Part shown: positions 12,300-24,769 of the stretch, piece after piece
How the letters are laid out: the number at the start of each line of letters is the position of its first letter
How positions within the stretch are numbered: the stretch's first letter is position 1
DNA from: Primulina eburnea
Lineage: Eukaryota; Streptophyta; Magnoliopsida; Lamiales; Gesneriaceae
Reading direction: 5' to 3'
NCBI RefSeq assembly: GCF_022965805.1
Contig: NC_133105.1
Span: forward strand, 5,022,001 to 5,086,000
DNA: 64,000 nt
Made by a program: the position numbers and the translations under genes
The notes under the pieces: generated by a model
The model's input: only the letters and a program-made list of their open reading frames with translations
What the model was told of the DNA's origin: nothing
The model's database searches: none

Positions 12300-12926
12300 A
12301 GAAAAAAAAAAGAGAGAGAGAGACAGACAGAGAGATAATTGAAAACCGAGCAATGTGTTGAGTGGAAGCAAAGGTATGACTCTCCTACATCACTTCACTG
12401 CTTGATACTTGTGGGGTTCTCAGGCAAGATTTCGGAATTTCTGCCGCTTCTGCTGATCATGTTTCTCTATTATTTGTCTTCAAATTTGATTATGTAGTCC
12501 GTCTTTTTCGAACACGTGAACACCGCCTTGTTTTGTTCTCCATTTTCCCATATTTTTATAGCTATTTTTTATACCATAGCCGGAGTCTGTTTGGTGCGGA
12601 AACTGGTTCTTCCGGCGCTGGAAGCAGCCTTTTTTCGAAATGGGACACTGTCGATCTCGGTCTTTTGCAAGACGGGGGAGTTTTGTTTAAACATTCTTAC
12701 TTCTGGGAAAAAGGAGAGAGCTTCCAGACTTGTGTTTTTGGGTTGAGTGTTACAGATCTGTGGGGGGTTAAAGGCGTGATTTTGTTGTTGTATGTGGAGG
12801 TTTTGGTGATTGAGAGGGGAGGGAGCGGAGCTGGGTGTTGCTGTGGATGGTGGCAGTGAGCCGCCGTGATAATGAGTGTGAGAGGGTGGCGGCGGAGGTG
12901 GGGCGGAGGTGAGCGTTTCACATGGA
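12300..12926 (+). promoter_or_regulatory. Putative 5' leader/promoter of the PRAF-type locus
   Basis: A GA-rich run near 12296-12335 (repeated AGAGAG) and CT-rich blocks precede the first recognisable coding exon at 12927. Overlapping open frames on both strands in 12516-13026 are made by the relatively GC-rich, stop-poor composition and show no domain or codon signature. A TATA box could not be fixed with confidence. Confidence 0.35.
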
Positions 12927-14684
12927 ATGGAAGATCTTGCCGACCGTGACATCGAGCGGGTATATTATGTTTCTTCGAAGTGTGATTTTTGTGGCTAATT
13001 TGTTTTCTTTTAGGAAAACAATCCATTGTTCATGTGGCTAAAATTTACATATTTTTCATGCCTTTTGCAAGCTCATAGTATGAGATTTTTCAGAGGTTTT
13101 AGTTTCTTGACCCCCTGGGTGATGACTACCTAATGCCATTTTTTCCTTGCATAATTCTCTTCATTATGTTGATTTGATTATTCTATGATGTGCGAGTGTT
13201 TTGATTCGGATGGTAATTTGAGGAATCAATTGCCTTGTTAATTTAGTTTCTTTTTTTTCTTTTTTTTTTCATTTTATTTTTTAGCTTTGTTACCTTTAAT
13301 TAACCAGCTATTTTGTCAGACTCGTATGTTCAAACAATTAATTTGATAAAAAAAATTATTTAGACGCGTAGTTACTCGTTAACCTGTGTAAATTGAACAA
13401 TTGCGTACATTTTGTAGCTGAGATTAAGAAAATTCCATAAAAGAATGCTTCACTTGGCGTAGTATATTTCCAGCAGTGACCAATTCAAGCATTGAATGTA
13501 TGAAAGATATGACAAACATTCCATCTGCTTACGCTGACAACAAGCGTCATGCGTAGTAGAAGATAAGAACTAGTTGCCAGTAGGTCATCCCTGTATCCAT
13601 AGAAAATAACCTGTTGCAACTTTCCAATTTCGAGTGCTCTGAGGAACTTGTCTCGTGTACTGAATCGGAAAAAAAAACATACATTTTGAATTCCATCACG
13701 GTTGCTATCGTGGGAAAGTAAATTCTAGTAGTGGTGAAAGACGTTTGAAGTTAGCTTCAGTTTCAAGAATTATTTCTGGACAAAGAACTGTGAAATTTTT
13801 GAATTGCTATGTTATGTTAATAATATGATTTTTCATGAATTGGCTCAAAATATATGTTACCTTCAGTTTCATCATCTGCAGCGCATCTAATATCCCGAGT
13901 TCTTTCTAATGATTCTTTTGAACTTGTGCCAGGCTGTGTTCCAATCGAAATTTGCACATCGACAAGGAAAATTTGGCCTTCTCCATCATATATAACGACG
14001 GAAAACAGTCCCTTGACCTGGTTAATGGGACCAAAAGTTTCCTTTTAACAATTTTTCTTTATACTTTTTGCTTGTTTATTATTTATACGTACCTTTTTCT
14101 TGTTTTGGTACCAGATCTGCAAGGACAAAGTTGATGCAGAAATCTGGACAGAAGGTCTTGAGACATTGATTTCATCTCAACAAGCTGGGCGTTCAAAAAT
14201 TGACGGATGGGGTGATGAAGGTCTCTATTTTGATGTGAGTTTTATAATATTAATAATTATTTTTTTATTGTTGTTTTTGTTCCAGAACTACCACTGTTCT
14301 AGTAAAATAACATGCTGATGTGTACTTCATTAAGTTCCCGAACACTACAAATATTCAGAATGCTCTTAATTGTGAGCTCAGACATCATTCTTCTAGTTCA
14401 TTTGTCATAGAAAGGTATTTTAATGTTTTGACCTATCATCTATATTACAGGAAAACAGAGACTTGACATTAAATTGTCCAACTACTAATTCTCTGACAAG
14501 CTATCATCCAGATAATTCGTTTCGTTCAGATAGGTCATACGTAGCATTGGATGAAACAAATATGCAAGTGAAAGGATCTGGTTCAGATGTTTTGCGGGTT
14601 AGCATATCTAGTATCCCCAGCACTTCCAGTCATGGTTCGGCACCTGATGATTGTGATGCTTCAGGTGATGTATATATGGGGTGA
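12927..14684 (+). pseudogene. Decayed PH-domain 5' part of a PRAF-type gene
   Basis: PRAF proteins start with a short exon and PH-domain exons before the RCC1 repeats. Here exon 1 (12927-12959, MEDLADRDIER, then GT) fits the family. Exon 2 survives only as pieces: a PSRLLSWESKF-like frame near 13691-13723, then in another frame SSSGERRLKLASVSRIISGQ ending at 13789. The segment normally encoding the start of the PH domain is not readable. Exon 3 (13933-14020) is 88 nt, while the family's 29 codons need 87; an extra T near 13946 shifts AVFQ out of frame with RNLHIDKENLAFSIIYN. Exon 4 (14115-14234, 40 codons) is clean. Exon 5 opens in frame at 14451 but loses 2 bases in a TATATA run at 14671-14676 and stops at 14684. 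Confidence 0.65.
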
Positions 14685-17609
14685 GGTTTTATGTGATAAT
14701 GTCGTCAAGGTTGGGCCACAGAAGAATGCTACCGCCATTAGCACAAGGGCCGATGTTCTTCTCCCGAAACCATTGGAATGTTGCATTGTTCTTGATGTTC
14801 ATCATATAGCTTGTGGGGTCAGGCACGCAGCTCTGGTCACGAGGCAAGGTGAAGTCTTCAGTTGGGGTGAAGAATCTGGAGGACGGCTCGGTCATGGAGT
14901 TGGGAAAAACGTATCTCAACCTCGTCTGATTGAATCCTTATCCTTCTGCAATGTTGACTTAGTTGCATGTGGAGAGTTTCACTCGTGTGCTGTTACAATG
15001 TCCGGTGAACTTTACACATGGGGTGATGGTACACACAATGCCGGGCTCTTGGGTCTTGGCACAGATATCTGTCACTGGATACCGAAAAGAATTTCAGGCC
15101 CGCTGGAGGGACTTCGAGTTGCGAAGGTTACTTGTGGTACATGGCATACAGCGTTGATCACATCTACCGGACAGCTGTTTACATTTGGGGATGGAACTTT
15201 TGGAGCTCTAGGCCATGGAAATAGAGAAAACATCTTGTATCCAAGGGAGGTCGAGTCTCTGTCAGGGTTAAGGACAATCGCTGTTGCATGTGGAGTTTGG
15301 CATACTGCTGCTGTTGTTGAGGTTATCGTAACCCAGTCTAGTGCAAGTGTTACATCTGGGAAATTGTTCACGTGGGGTGATGGTGATAAGAATCGACTTG
15401 GACATGGCGACAAGGAACCCAGACTGAGCCCCACTTGTGTGTCCGGGCTAATAGACTACAATCTTAACAAGATAGGCTGTGGGCATAGTCTGACTGTCGC
15501 ATTGACCACAACTGGTCTTGTTTTCACAATGGGAAGTACAGTCTACGGCCAGCTTGGAAATCCTCAATCTGATGGAAAAATTCCTTGCTTGGTAGAAGAC
15601 AATATTAATGGTGAATGTGTTGAAGAAATCTCTTGTGGCGCTTATCATGTGGCTGTATTGACATCTAAAAATGAGGTCTTCACGTGGGGTAAAGGAGCTA
15701 ATGGGAGGTTGGGCCATGGCGATGTGGAAGACAGAAAGACACCAACTGTACTCGAAGCTCTAAAAGATCGGCATGTTAAATTTATTGCCTGTGGTTTGAA
15801 TTACAGTGCTGCTATATGTCTTCACAAGTGGGTTTCAGGTGCCGAGCAGTCCCAATGTTCGGCTTGTAGGCAGGCTTTTGGGTTTACAAGAAAAAGGCAT
15901 AATTGCTACAATTGTGGATTAGTACACTGCCATTCTTGCAGTTCAAGAAAAGCTATACGAGCTGTATTGGCGCCTAATCCAAGCAAACCTCACCGTGTAT
16001 GTGATTCTTGTTTTACAAAACTAAGTAAGTTGGAAGAATCGGGACCGAACAGCTTGAAAAATGGCATTTCCCGAGTTTCTGGTGAGAACAAGGACCGATT
16101 GGACAAGACTGATCTGTGGTTGACAAAGTCGTCGATGCCATCGTTGAACTTTGATTTGATTAAACAGTTGGATACAAAAGCAGCCAAACAAGGGAAGAAA
16201 TCCGACACATTCTCTTTAGGTGGCTCTTCTCAAGTATCTTTATCGCAGTTGAGAGATGCTGTCATGTCCACGAACTTTGCTGTGCATCGATCAGTTCAAA
16301 AATCAGTTCTTTCACCTTCCAATGTTAGTTCTAGGTCTGTGTCCCCTTTCTCGAGAAAGGCAAGCCCCCCACGATCTGCAACACCAGTTCCTACAACATC
16401 AGGTCTTTCTTTTTCAAAAAGTATCACTGAGAGCTTAAAGAAGACCAATGAACTTCTGAATCAAGAAGTGCATAGATTGCGGGCGCAGGTACATTTCTTG
16501 GCTTTACATTTTTAAAAAAATGCTCTTATTTTGTTATTGTTTTGATCATTTCTTGATCTTGAGCTTTTTGACTAGGTGGAGAACCTTAGAAACCGATGTG
16601 AGAAGCAAGAATTGGAGATTCAGAATTCAGCTAGGAAAGCTCAGGAAGCAATGATATTAGCTGCCGAGGAGTCTGCCAAATGCAACGCTGCCAAAGAAGT
16701 TATCAAGTCACTTGCTGCACAGGTCAGGTTTAATTTCGCATATTAATGTGTGCATTTGATGTCCATTGGCTCAAGAAAGTGTTCGATATGGTTATTTCTG
16801 TATTCAGCTCACCCTCAAAATCGTTCTTGCTTGTTTTATAATCGGAAAGAGACGTGATTGTGGACTCGTGATGTTTCGTTTTCCAGCTAAAAGATATGGC
16901 AGAGAGATTGCCACCTGGCACATACGACCCCGAAAGTCTCAAGCTGGTTTACCTACCGAATGGTCTACACTATCGGGGTGCAAATGGGGAGAGAATTTCT
17001 CGATCGGATTCAATCAACGGTTCTCACTCAGTCTCTTACCCCGGGAATGAATCGAATTTACCAAACAGCATTCTGGGATATCCGGAATTTTCGGGGAACA
17101 CTGTTGAAACGAATGAAAATCATTGCTCGGCCACTCCTGGACTAGGACTCACCACCTCCAAGGAGACAACTGACCGCTCAGAAGAATCCGGGCATTACAA
17201 GTATGGTGAAAATGGCTTGAAACCTACGAACTCAGAGACTCCTGGTAATGTTAGTCATCAAGTTGAAGCTGAATGGATCGAACAATATGAACCTGGTGTT
17301 TATACGACACTTGTAACCCTTCGAGATGGAACTAGAGATCTCAAACGTGTGCGATTCAGGTGCGTGGAGTCGTCCTTTCTTGTTTTTAAGGAACCATGTT
17401 GATGAACTTGTCTTAAAATAATTTCCTTTCAACTTTTGCTCGTCAGCCGGAGGAGATTTGGTGAACACCAAGCGGAACTGTGGTGGTCGGAGAACCGAGA
17501 AAAAGTTTACGAGCGATATAACATTCGCGTGTCGTCCGATAAGTCATCAGTTTCCGGCCAGGCTGGCCAGAGAAAAGAAGGTTCTTATTCACCTTCTTCC
17601 CAGTTTTAG
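14587..17609 (+). CDS. PRAF-type RCC1-FYVE-BRX protein, intact C-terminal part
   Basis: Exons are 14587-16488 (open part), 16576-16722, 16887-17359 and 17447-17609, all with GT-AG junctions and matching phases, giving about 894 residues if read from 14587. In order they encode RCC1 repeats (residues about 29-400, recurring [12 protein letters not shown] and CGxxHTA-like blocks), a plant-type FYVE zinc finger (about 412-475; [28 protein letters not shown] cysteines present), a Ser-rich linker, a coiled coil ([13 protein letters not shown] onward) and a C-terminal BRX domain ([12 protein letters not shown] to [13 protein letters not shown]). Family members bind phosphoinositides and may act as guanine exchange factors at membranes. 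The ATG at 14587 lies out of the family frame for its first residues, so the true start is unknown. The missing PH domain makes this either a young pseudogene, an N-terminally truncated gene, or a gene damaged by sequence errors. Confidence 0.75.
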
Positions 17610-18093
17610 TGAAAGCATGTGTAGTTGTATACTGAGAAAGTTGTCCACTTTAACTTAGCGTCATTCCCAGTTTTATTTTAGTTTTTGGGGTTTTTATTTT
17701 ACATCGTCGTTATTTTTAATTAGTTTTTTTTTTTATTCCATTTTATACTGTTTTCAAACGATGTTGTATAGTGTTTACATGTCAATTGGTGATATTGTTT
17801 AATCAAATAAGTTTCAAGCCAAGAACCATATAAATTCGATCTTTCCAAATATTTCAATATCACAAAAACTCCTGTAAGCATCAATTTTGTGAAACGAAGT
17901 TTCGATTTGACTCAATTCATGATATTTTTTTGTCAAAAATATTATTTTTTACGGCAAATGTTGATCAAATCAACCTGTCTCACAAAGATATACCTAATAA
18001 GAGATCTGCACAATAAGTATGTACTTTTAATTAAAATTAAATCTCTTCGATAACTCTCTTTTACATATTGATGAAGATATTTTTGTTAGAGTA

Positions 18094-18297
18094 GGTGTCC
18101 AACAAGACAACATGTGGCTAGGGTTCTTATTGATTCTAATATAAAACACATTAGAGTTTAACCATGTGTTAGGAGTTTTCCTTGAGGGTGCTAACGGTGT
18201 CCAACAAGACAACATGTGGCTAGGGTTCTTATTGATTCTAATATAAAACACATTAGAGTTTAACCATGTGTTAGGAGTTTTCCTTGAGGGTGCTAAC
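18094..18297. repeat. Perfect tandem duplication, 2 x 102 bp
   Basis: Copy 1 is 18094-18195 and copy 2 is 18196-18297; both start GGTGTCCAACAAGACAACAT and end TTGAGGGTGCTAAC. By eye they are identical. The unit length is a multiple of three, which explains the duplicated 34-residue block in a minus-strand open frame, but nothing supports coding. Confidence 0.9.
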
Positions 18298-20159
18298 GGG
18301 ATTGGGTTTGGAGCATTGTACTTATTCAATGTCAAAGTCTTCTAGTGGATTATTCCGGATTTTGACGACGGAAGAACAGGTGAGGTAGGAGTTGTAATAT
18401 CCTAACATACATAAACAAGTCGTGGTGTCTTTACTCTGTCACATTTTCTTATTTTTGTTGTTTTGATATGGTGATATGTTTTGTTGAAGAATTTTATGGG
18501 AAATCTCAACTATTAAAATGATGCAAACAAAATGTTTAAAAAAATATCTCCACCAAACTCTTTATACATTCAACTAGCACATGTTTTAAATGTTTTAAAA
18601 AAAAATTCATCAGTTTTAGAGCTACCTGTTCATTGAAGGCTTTATATAATTACAAATTTTTTCATAAGTTTTAAAGACATTATTTTGAGTGATTCCGTTT
18701 AATTTGAAAATCAAACTCAATTTAATTTATCGATATTCAATATTTCTAGAAATGAACTATAATAGCTCAATGTTTGTCCTCCACCGATCCTATCATAGAA
18801 TAATTTTACCTCTCAACATTTTTTCTACCCAGACTTTGTTCAAATTCATTTGTCGTCCACAAATGAATCATGTTTAGCTTCAAACACATACGAAGATTTA
18901 TCATATTACATACGTCATCATCGTCGTTTGGAGCAACTCTCATGGGGAACAATGAATGGCAGTGAATCGAATCGAGGAATAACGTGCTCACATTTTTACC
19001 TTAAACTCCGGAATAGCTTCATTAGTGTTGCATTATTACGAATTATAATCAGATAAAGCTCTCAAAGTGCAGGCAGCTTGATTTTAGAAATTATTTAAAA
19101 CAGATTAAGTGAAAAAAAAAAAAACAAAAAACCGGATAAATTGGAATTTTTCTTCAAGGTTAGCTGAGATTTTATGGATTCGCCTAAATCACACCGCAAA
19201 AGAAAAATCGAAGCTTTTATGGAGAATTTTTCACCGGTAATTTTACAAATTTTATAGGTGATTGAGTGCGAAAATTTAAAATTTCCAACTCCACAATAAG
19301 AAAATTTATTCCAAAATCATCTGCAATTAAAGAACTAAATGATTTTTTCTATGGAACTTGTAAGCTTAGAAAACAAAAAAAAACTGATTTTTATATGTTA
19401 CTTTTCTAAATTTAGGGGTCGAGCCCTCTGTTTTTCAAGTCCAATTTTCTTATGGCTTGAGCTAGAATCCTGTTCTTTTCAAAATCAGACCACCGAACTA
19501 TTTACAAATCGGTCTAAAATTAATAATAAAACTTTTTGAAACTTTTTTGGGGGTGTCTCCGTCCTTGCGCGGTGTCATACAACCAACCAGAGCTGAGGAT
19601 CTCCCGCTCAACCGGCTGTCCCGAGTGGTGCTGCGAATTAACGTGGATATGCTGACCTGGGTTGCTAGAAGCCACTCGGACAAGTGAAATTTTCTACTGC
19701 TGCTGTGTACGCGTGTTTCAGGATTAGGCATCTCTCGACGAGGTGAAGTCTTCTTTCCTTGTAGGTTCCGCTGGGACAACTCACAAATTTTCACACATAG
19801 TTTATGTACATATGTTTAGTTGGATTTAAGCTGAAAACTAAATCCACATCAGAATATATGCTGTTGGAATTTTGTCAACGGACATGGAGTGGCATTCCAT
19901 TTCTGGAGATGCTTTGCTTGATCTCACTTTTTTTTCTATATATCGGAGGTTTTGATAGCCCAAGGATGTAAATGAAAATTTGTGAATTGAGCAGTTTAAT
20001 TGGCTGCCATTTGTTATTGCCCTTTGTACCCCATCGACCATGGGATCGAAATGCAATTTTCCCTTTCGGATCTACGGTACCACTGTTGCGTTCAGGCAGT
20101 AAGAAATTGTCCGGAAATGGTCTATTCTAAGAATTGCTCTGGCAATATCTAATCGCCTT

Positions 20160-20187
20160 CTATCTATCTATCTATCTATTTATCTGT
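20160..20187. repeat. (TATC)n microsatellite
   Basis: About six to seven TATC units, the last ones imperfect. Confidence 0.85.
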
Positions 20188-20288
20188 ATATTATCTATTC
20201 ATGGTGGTGCTGAAGGTGTTTTGGCAAATGTTGGTGGCCTTAAAACTTGTTTGATCACAAGTATATGAACTGAGGGCTTTGTTGAATA

Positions 20289-20320
20289 CCTCCTCCTCCT
20301 CCTCCTCCTCCTCCTCCTCC
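20289..20320. repeat. (CCT)n microsatellite
   Basis: About ten and a half uninterrupted CCT units on the plus strand. Confidence 0.95.
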
Positions 20321-22883
20321 GGTATCTTTATTGTTGTTCTTGGTGTTGCGGCCATTGATCGTAAACATTTAATATTCCGGTGGTAGATGATTTGGGACTA
20401 GCTTTATGGGAACTTATCGATGATGCCATAACATGCTGTCGTGATCCTGAAGGTCTGAGGGGTGATAGCATGTCGGAACTGAAGTGTGATTTTGTGACAT
20501 GAAGAGTCGTGCTAAAGGAAGAGTTTGACATACCACAAGGCAAGTTTTACATTGGCCAACCATTTTTCTTACCATGTCATTTACCTATGACTAAAGTTCG
20601 CATGTTTAAAAGCATTTTAGATTTTTGTTTCCGTGTCACTCACTTGAACCTGAATATTTTGAATCATTTAATTCTGGGAGGAACTTCATGAATGTTGTGG
20701 CTTCATTTAATCCATAGGATATGACGAGAGAAATTCTTCCCCTTCTTTTCGTAACTGATTAATTATTACAACCTTTGTTTCCAAATCCTACGTTAAAGGA
20801 CATAAATCTCAACTCCGTGATTAGACTTTTCTGAACAAAGAATTGTAATTTTCTCATACAATAATCGTAACTGATATACAAGTCAGTGTAACCATCCCTG
20901 CGGTTTGTTGAATTTGTAGACTTTCTACGATTCTTGGTTTCCTTCGAATACAGAAACAACATTGCCGCCGCGAGCTAACTTACCCAGACTACCTACATCT
21001 CTTGACGTGGCAAGTTTTCATTTATCAATGCTCGAATTTTCTTGCTGTGCTTGCTTTTGGTAATTAGAATAACTACAACTCTTGATGTTGGATTAGTGCC
21101 GCTGTTGTTTCATGCTCATGAAGAAATAAGACTGATCACACCATATTTTCCCAGTGAAACATATGTCCTAAATTTTTAAGAACTAGAAAAATGTACGTGC
21201 GTTGCACGTAAAAACCTAAACTGCTGAAAATATATGTTCGAAATTTTGATAATATTTTAATGAATTAAAACATGGTTAATAACATTTATCAACCGAAACA
21301 AACTAAGCTATAAAAAATAAAAAATATGACCATAGACGGTATATGAATCAGAGAAATTATCTTATCTACTTGACACTTTTTCCAATATGCTTCTTGGTTG
21401 ATTTTGACAACTCAACAACTCTTTGTCGTAGTTTGTTATAATATACATATAATTATTTTGGTATGCTCAACAAGTTTCTGATCGTCTTTAACATCTATTA
21501 TGTTATTTACAATTCTTATCCGGGATCTGACATCCTCGTAGTTTGCTTCTTTATCACGACATTTTTTTGGTTTTCTACATTGTTTTTATCTGATAATCTT
21601 ATTTTTCTGGCTATTTTTTTGTTGTTAAATGATTTTTCAGCTTTTGACAATCATCAACTATAACTCCTAAGAAAAAATGCTTTTATTCGCGATAAGTTTT
21701 CACTGTGACTAAAAGTATGTATAACTTATATATTCTTCAACAACATAACCAATGAATGGTGTTGCACCTTCTTCAAATATTGTGATATTTGTGATATCAT
21801 TTTTATATATTTAGTATCAATATTATAAATATATAGCTATAAGGTTAATAAATTTTTAACAACTATTTCTCAATCACTGTGAGAAAAATACTTGAAATCT
21901 CTTCAAATGGTTAAATCTTTGAATTGTGTCCTCATTTAATTTGACGCAATTCAAGAAAGTCATCTTCATCGTCATTTTTTGGAATCTTTGAAATAATGAT
22001 TGCGTGCATCATGTCATGAGGATGATATAGTTTCAATCTCAGTTGTTGCGTTTAGAACGTAATATTATATTATTCATTGAAACAAAATAAATTTTCTTCT
22101 ATCGAGTTTATATTTTGTTTTATAATATTTTATATCTCGTGGAACGATATACAAACTTAATTATTGTATTTTAAAAATCTTGAGAAGAGATACGAATAAT
22201 GCAATTAAGATATGCATATGAGATATCATTCAAATATATGTCAAAGTATTTGTCTTATTCAATATCTCATCTAATAATATAACCATTTAGATTTCATGGA
22301 CGAGGAGTTTTCTATGCTACCATCATATATGTTATGAATTAGTGGTTAGACACTTTGACTAAAAAAAAAAGACAAAAACAATCTCGTAGTCACATCGAAA
22401 TATAGCGAGATAATATTGGAGGAAATAAAGTGAAACTGGCTTAATGTCTCAATAAAATGCACAAAATTGATCTATTATATTGTGTCAACAAAGTTTTAGA
22501 ATTGTTCTCATACCATTATAAATAGAATGAGAATTATGCACAATTTGTTTTTTATGTATTTTTTTTTCTGAATGAAGAATTTTTTTCTTTATGAAAAACT
22601 ATTTTATTGAGAAATATTGACATTTTATATGACATTCATATGTCGGACAACCATGAAGTAACAACATAATCATTATATAACACTTAATGTACAAATACAA
22701 TTCTTCAATTTCTTCTTCATTGTGCTTCGTTTAATTTAAATCTGAATCATTCTTGATCTTAATATTTTGCTTTAAATATGATTTAATATATATGTATATG
22801 TTTTATGTTACTTAGTTGAACCTAATTTCAAATATCTATAAAAAATGTGCTTGAATTATATCATACAGAAATTAGGACATGTA

Positions 22884-23233
22884 TGTAGGACCGAGCGTTT
22901 GCCGTTTTACCAAAATCTATAGTCAGTAGTAATAGTGCAACTCAAATCTTTTAAACTGCACAGCAGCTCAAGCACCACGGTTCGACCGCTCTACCAAGCA
23001 GGAATAATTATTGCACCCAACAATCTCCCTCTCAATAATTGCATTATTCGCAATCAATGGGAATCGAATCCGTGACTTTGGCTCTGATACCAATTGTAGG
23101 GCCGAGCGCTTGCCGCTTTACCAAAAGCTATAGCTAGTAGTAATGGTGCAACTCAAATCTTTTAAACCGCACAGTAGCTCAAGCACCACGGTTCGACCGC
23201 TTTACCAAGCAGGGACAAATATTGCACCCAACA
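22884..23233 (-). mobile_element. TRIM element (miniature LTR retroelement), 350 bp
   Basis: Two direct repeats of exactly 139 bp (22884-23022 and 23095-23233) begin TGTAGG and end CCCAACA on the plus strand. They differ at roughly 13 positions, so are about 90% identical. The 72-bp interior reads on the minus strand as AT then TGGTATCAGAGCC, a primer-binding site complementary to initiator Met-tRNA, placed two bases inside the LTR. Just before the other LTR is the purine tract GAGAGGGAGA. LTR, PBS, purine tract and LTR with no coding capacity define a TRIM. No clean 5-bp target duplication is visible (atgta left, tagta right). It lies inside the putative Helitron. Confidence 0.82.
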
Positions 23234-24769
23234 TAGTAATACACAACATTATTTTTTTTATTTAACATGTCTATTTTTTTTTCATTCACTATGTTTGTCT
23301 TAACTTTTTTATTCAAAATTTGACGTATTTCGTAGACTATATGTATGAAAAACCAAAAATTTATATAATTCACAGAAACCATTTATTATTCTCTTCGTAG
23401 AACAGAAGACCCAAAATACGTGGCTTTGATTGGTATACTCTCATACTTATTTTTATAAACAACAAGACACATCATATAATATCAGAAAAATCAATTACCG
23501 CCAACAATACTAACCAAAACGAATAAAAAAATCATAACACAAACAACCTCGATAAGAAAAAAATGATAACTCAAAGTTTAAGAATAATTTATTTAGTACA
23601 ATAACAAAGAAATTGAAGTATTTACGAGCAATAAAAAGCATAAATCACTCTCAAATTAAATATTAACTCGTATTATTCATAATTTGTATAAATTTTCCAA
23701 TATTTTTTTCAAATAAAGAGAAGACGCCTTATTAATGTCATCATTTTATAGATATTCATTCCACTTCTTTAAAAAAAACACAAATGAAAAATAGTGCCTT
23801 GAAATCATAAGAAAACCATTTAGAAAAGCAGCCGTAAAAATATAATACAAAGTCACACAATTTTTCTTAAACCATAGAAAAATATTATACTATTGACAAA
23901 ATATATCTAGCAACAACAAAGCATGTGTTAACTTGTGATATAATTAAAACTTAGAATCATGCATAATCATTGAATTAGAACAAAATCGCATGCCAAAAAT
24001 CTACTGGATATTATATATTTTAATAATTTATTCATATTTGTCGTTCATCAGAGGACTCTTAGACCTACCAAATTTTGTAGTTCACCTATTATTTTCATAA
24101 TAAATAATATTACAAAAATAATATATGCAAGAACATAAAAACTCAAATTAAAATGTCTTCTATCAATCTAAGTAAAAAAATTGATTAGAGAATATAATAA
24201 TGTCGTAAAAAAATTAAATATTGATTTATGGACAGAAGTTTGGAAATACAATTGTCCCAATAAATAAAAAATATTATCTCTTGATATTCTGAGACATAAC
24301 GTAAAAACGAAAAAATATTTCAATTTTTTTAATATTTTATAAGTCACTTCAAACTAAGTAATCTAAGCAAACAGAAAACATGCATTATGTGTTTAAAAAT
24401 TAACAAAATATCTCAACAATAAAAAATTGAAAAATAACCATTTTTGTTGGATATTTGATTTTGTTTCTCTTTTCTTCGTGCAAACAAACAAATCACATAA
24501 ACAATTCAAAAACAATTACATGATCAATACAAATGACATATAACAATCAAACATGTTAACGCTATGGTAAAAAAAACTCTTCATTGCAAGAACACAAAAT
24601 GATCAAATGGAGCATATTATTTAGTAATATTTATTTAGCAGCATTTATAAAAAAATTGACTAAATAACTTAAAAACAGTGTTTGAAATCACTTACATACA
24701 AACATTTCTCTCAATCACGTATTTTGTTGATACATAAGTAATCTATATATATCTACCTTCTAAATGAAA

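Larger units (their letters stand above)
5387..12300. other. Gene-free AT-rich intergenic region
   Basis: No exon is supported here. It contains MITE copies at 5725-5915, 8240-8410, 9970-10146 and 10630-10766, foldbacks at 6569-6681 and 7272-7355, an (AT)n run at 8124-8187 and an LTR-like fragment at about 8930-9150. An AT-rich block from about 11106 to 11910 opens with TCCGTTTGGCACGTGTGATA and closes near CAATCAAATATACC; it may be a further non-autonomous transposon, but its ends were not resolved. Confidence 0.55.
17610..21182. other. Intergenic region without a supported gene
   Basis: It holds the 3' flank of the PRAF-type gene, a perfect 102-bp tandem duplication (18094-18297), a diverged MITE fragment near 17900-18010, a GC-richer patch (19550-19790) and microsatellites at 20160-20187 and 20289-20320. 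Short open frames at 19498-19794 and 20328-20543 on the minus strand match nothing I recognise. The GC-richer patch could be a relic exon or a non-coding transcript. Confidence 0.5.

Noticed and set aside
12516..13026. Cluster of overlapping open frames (up to 127 residues) on both strands
   Set aside because: The stretch is GC-richer and poor in stops, so several frames are open at once. None has a domain. One true exon (12927-12959) lies at its end.
14689..15717. Minus-strand open frames within the RCC1 exon
   Set aside because: They are shadows of the strongly conserved plus-strand RCC1 coding sequence.
19498..19794. 98-residue minus-strand frame in a GC-richer patch
   Set aside because: There is no domain, no convincing upstream or downstream exons, and the plus strand is also non-coding.
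20328..20543. 71-residue minus-strand frame (MASSISSHKASPKSS-like)
   Set aside because: It has Ser-rich, plausible codon content but I recognise no family, see no splice partners and cannot rule out chance.
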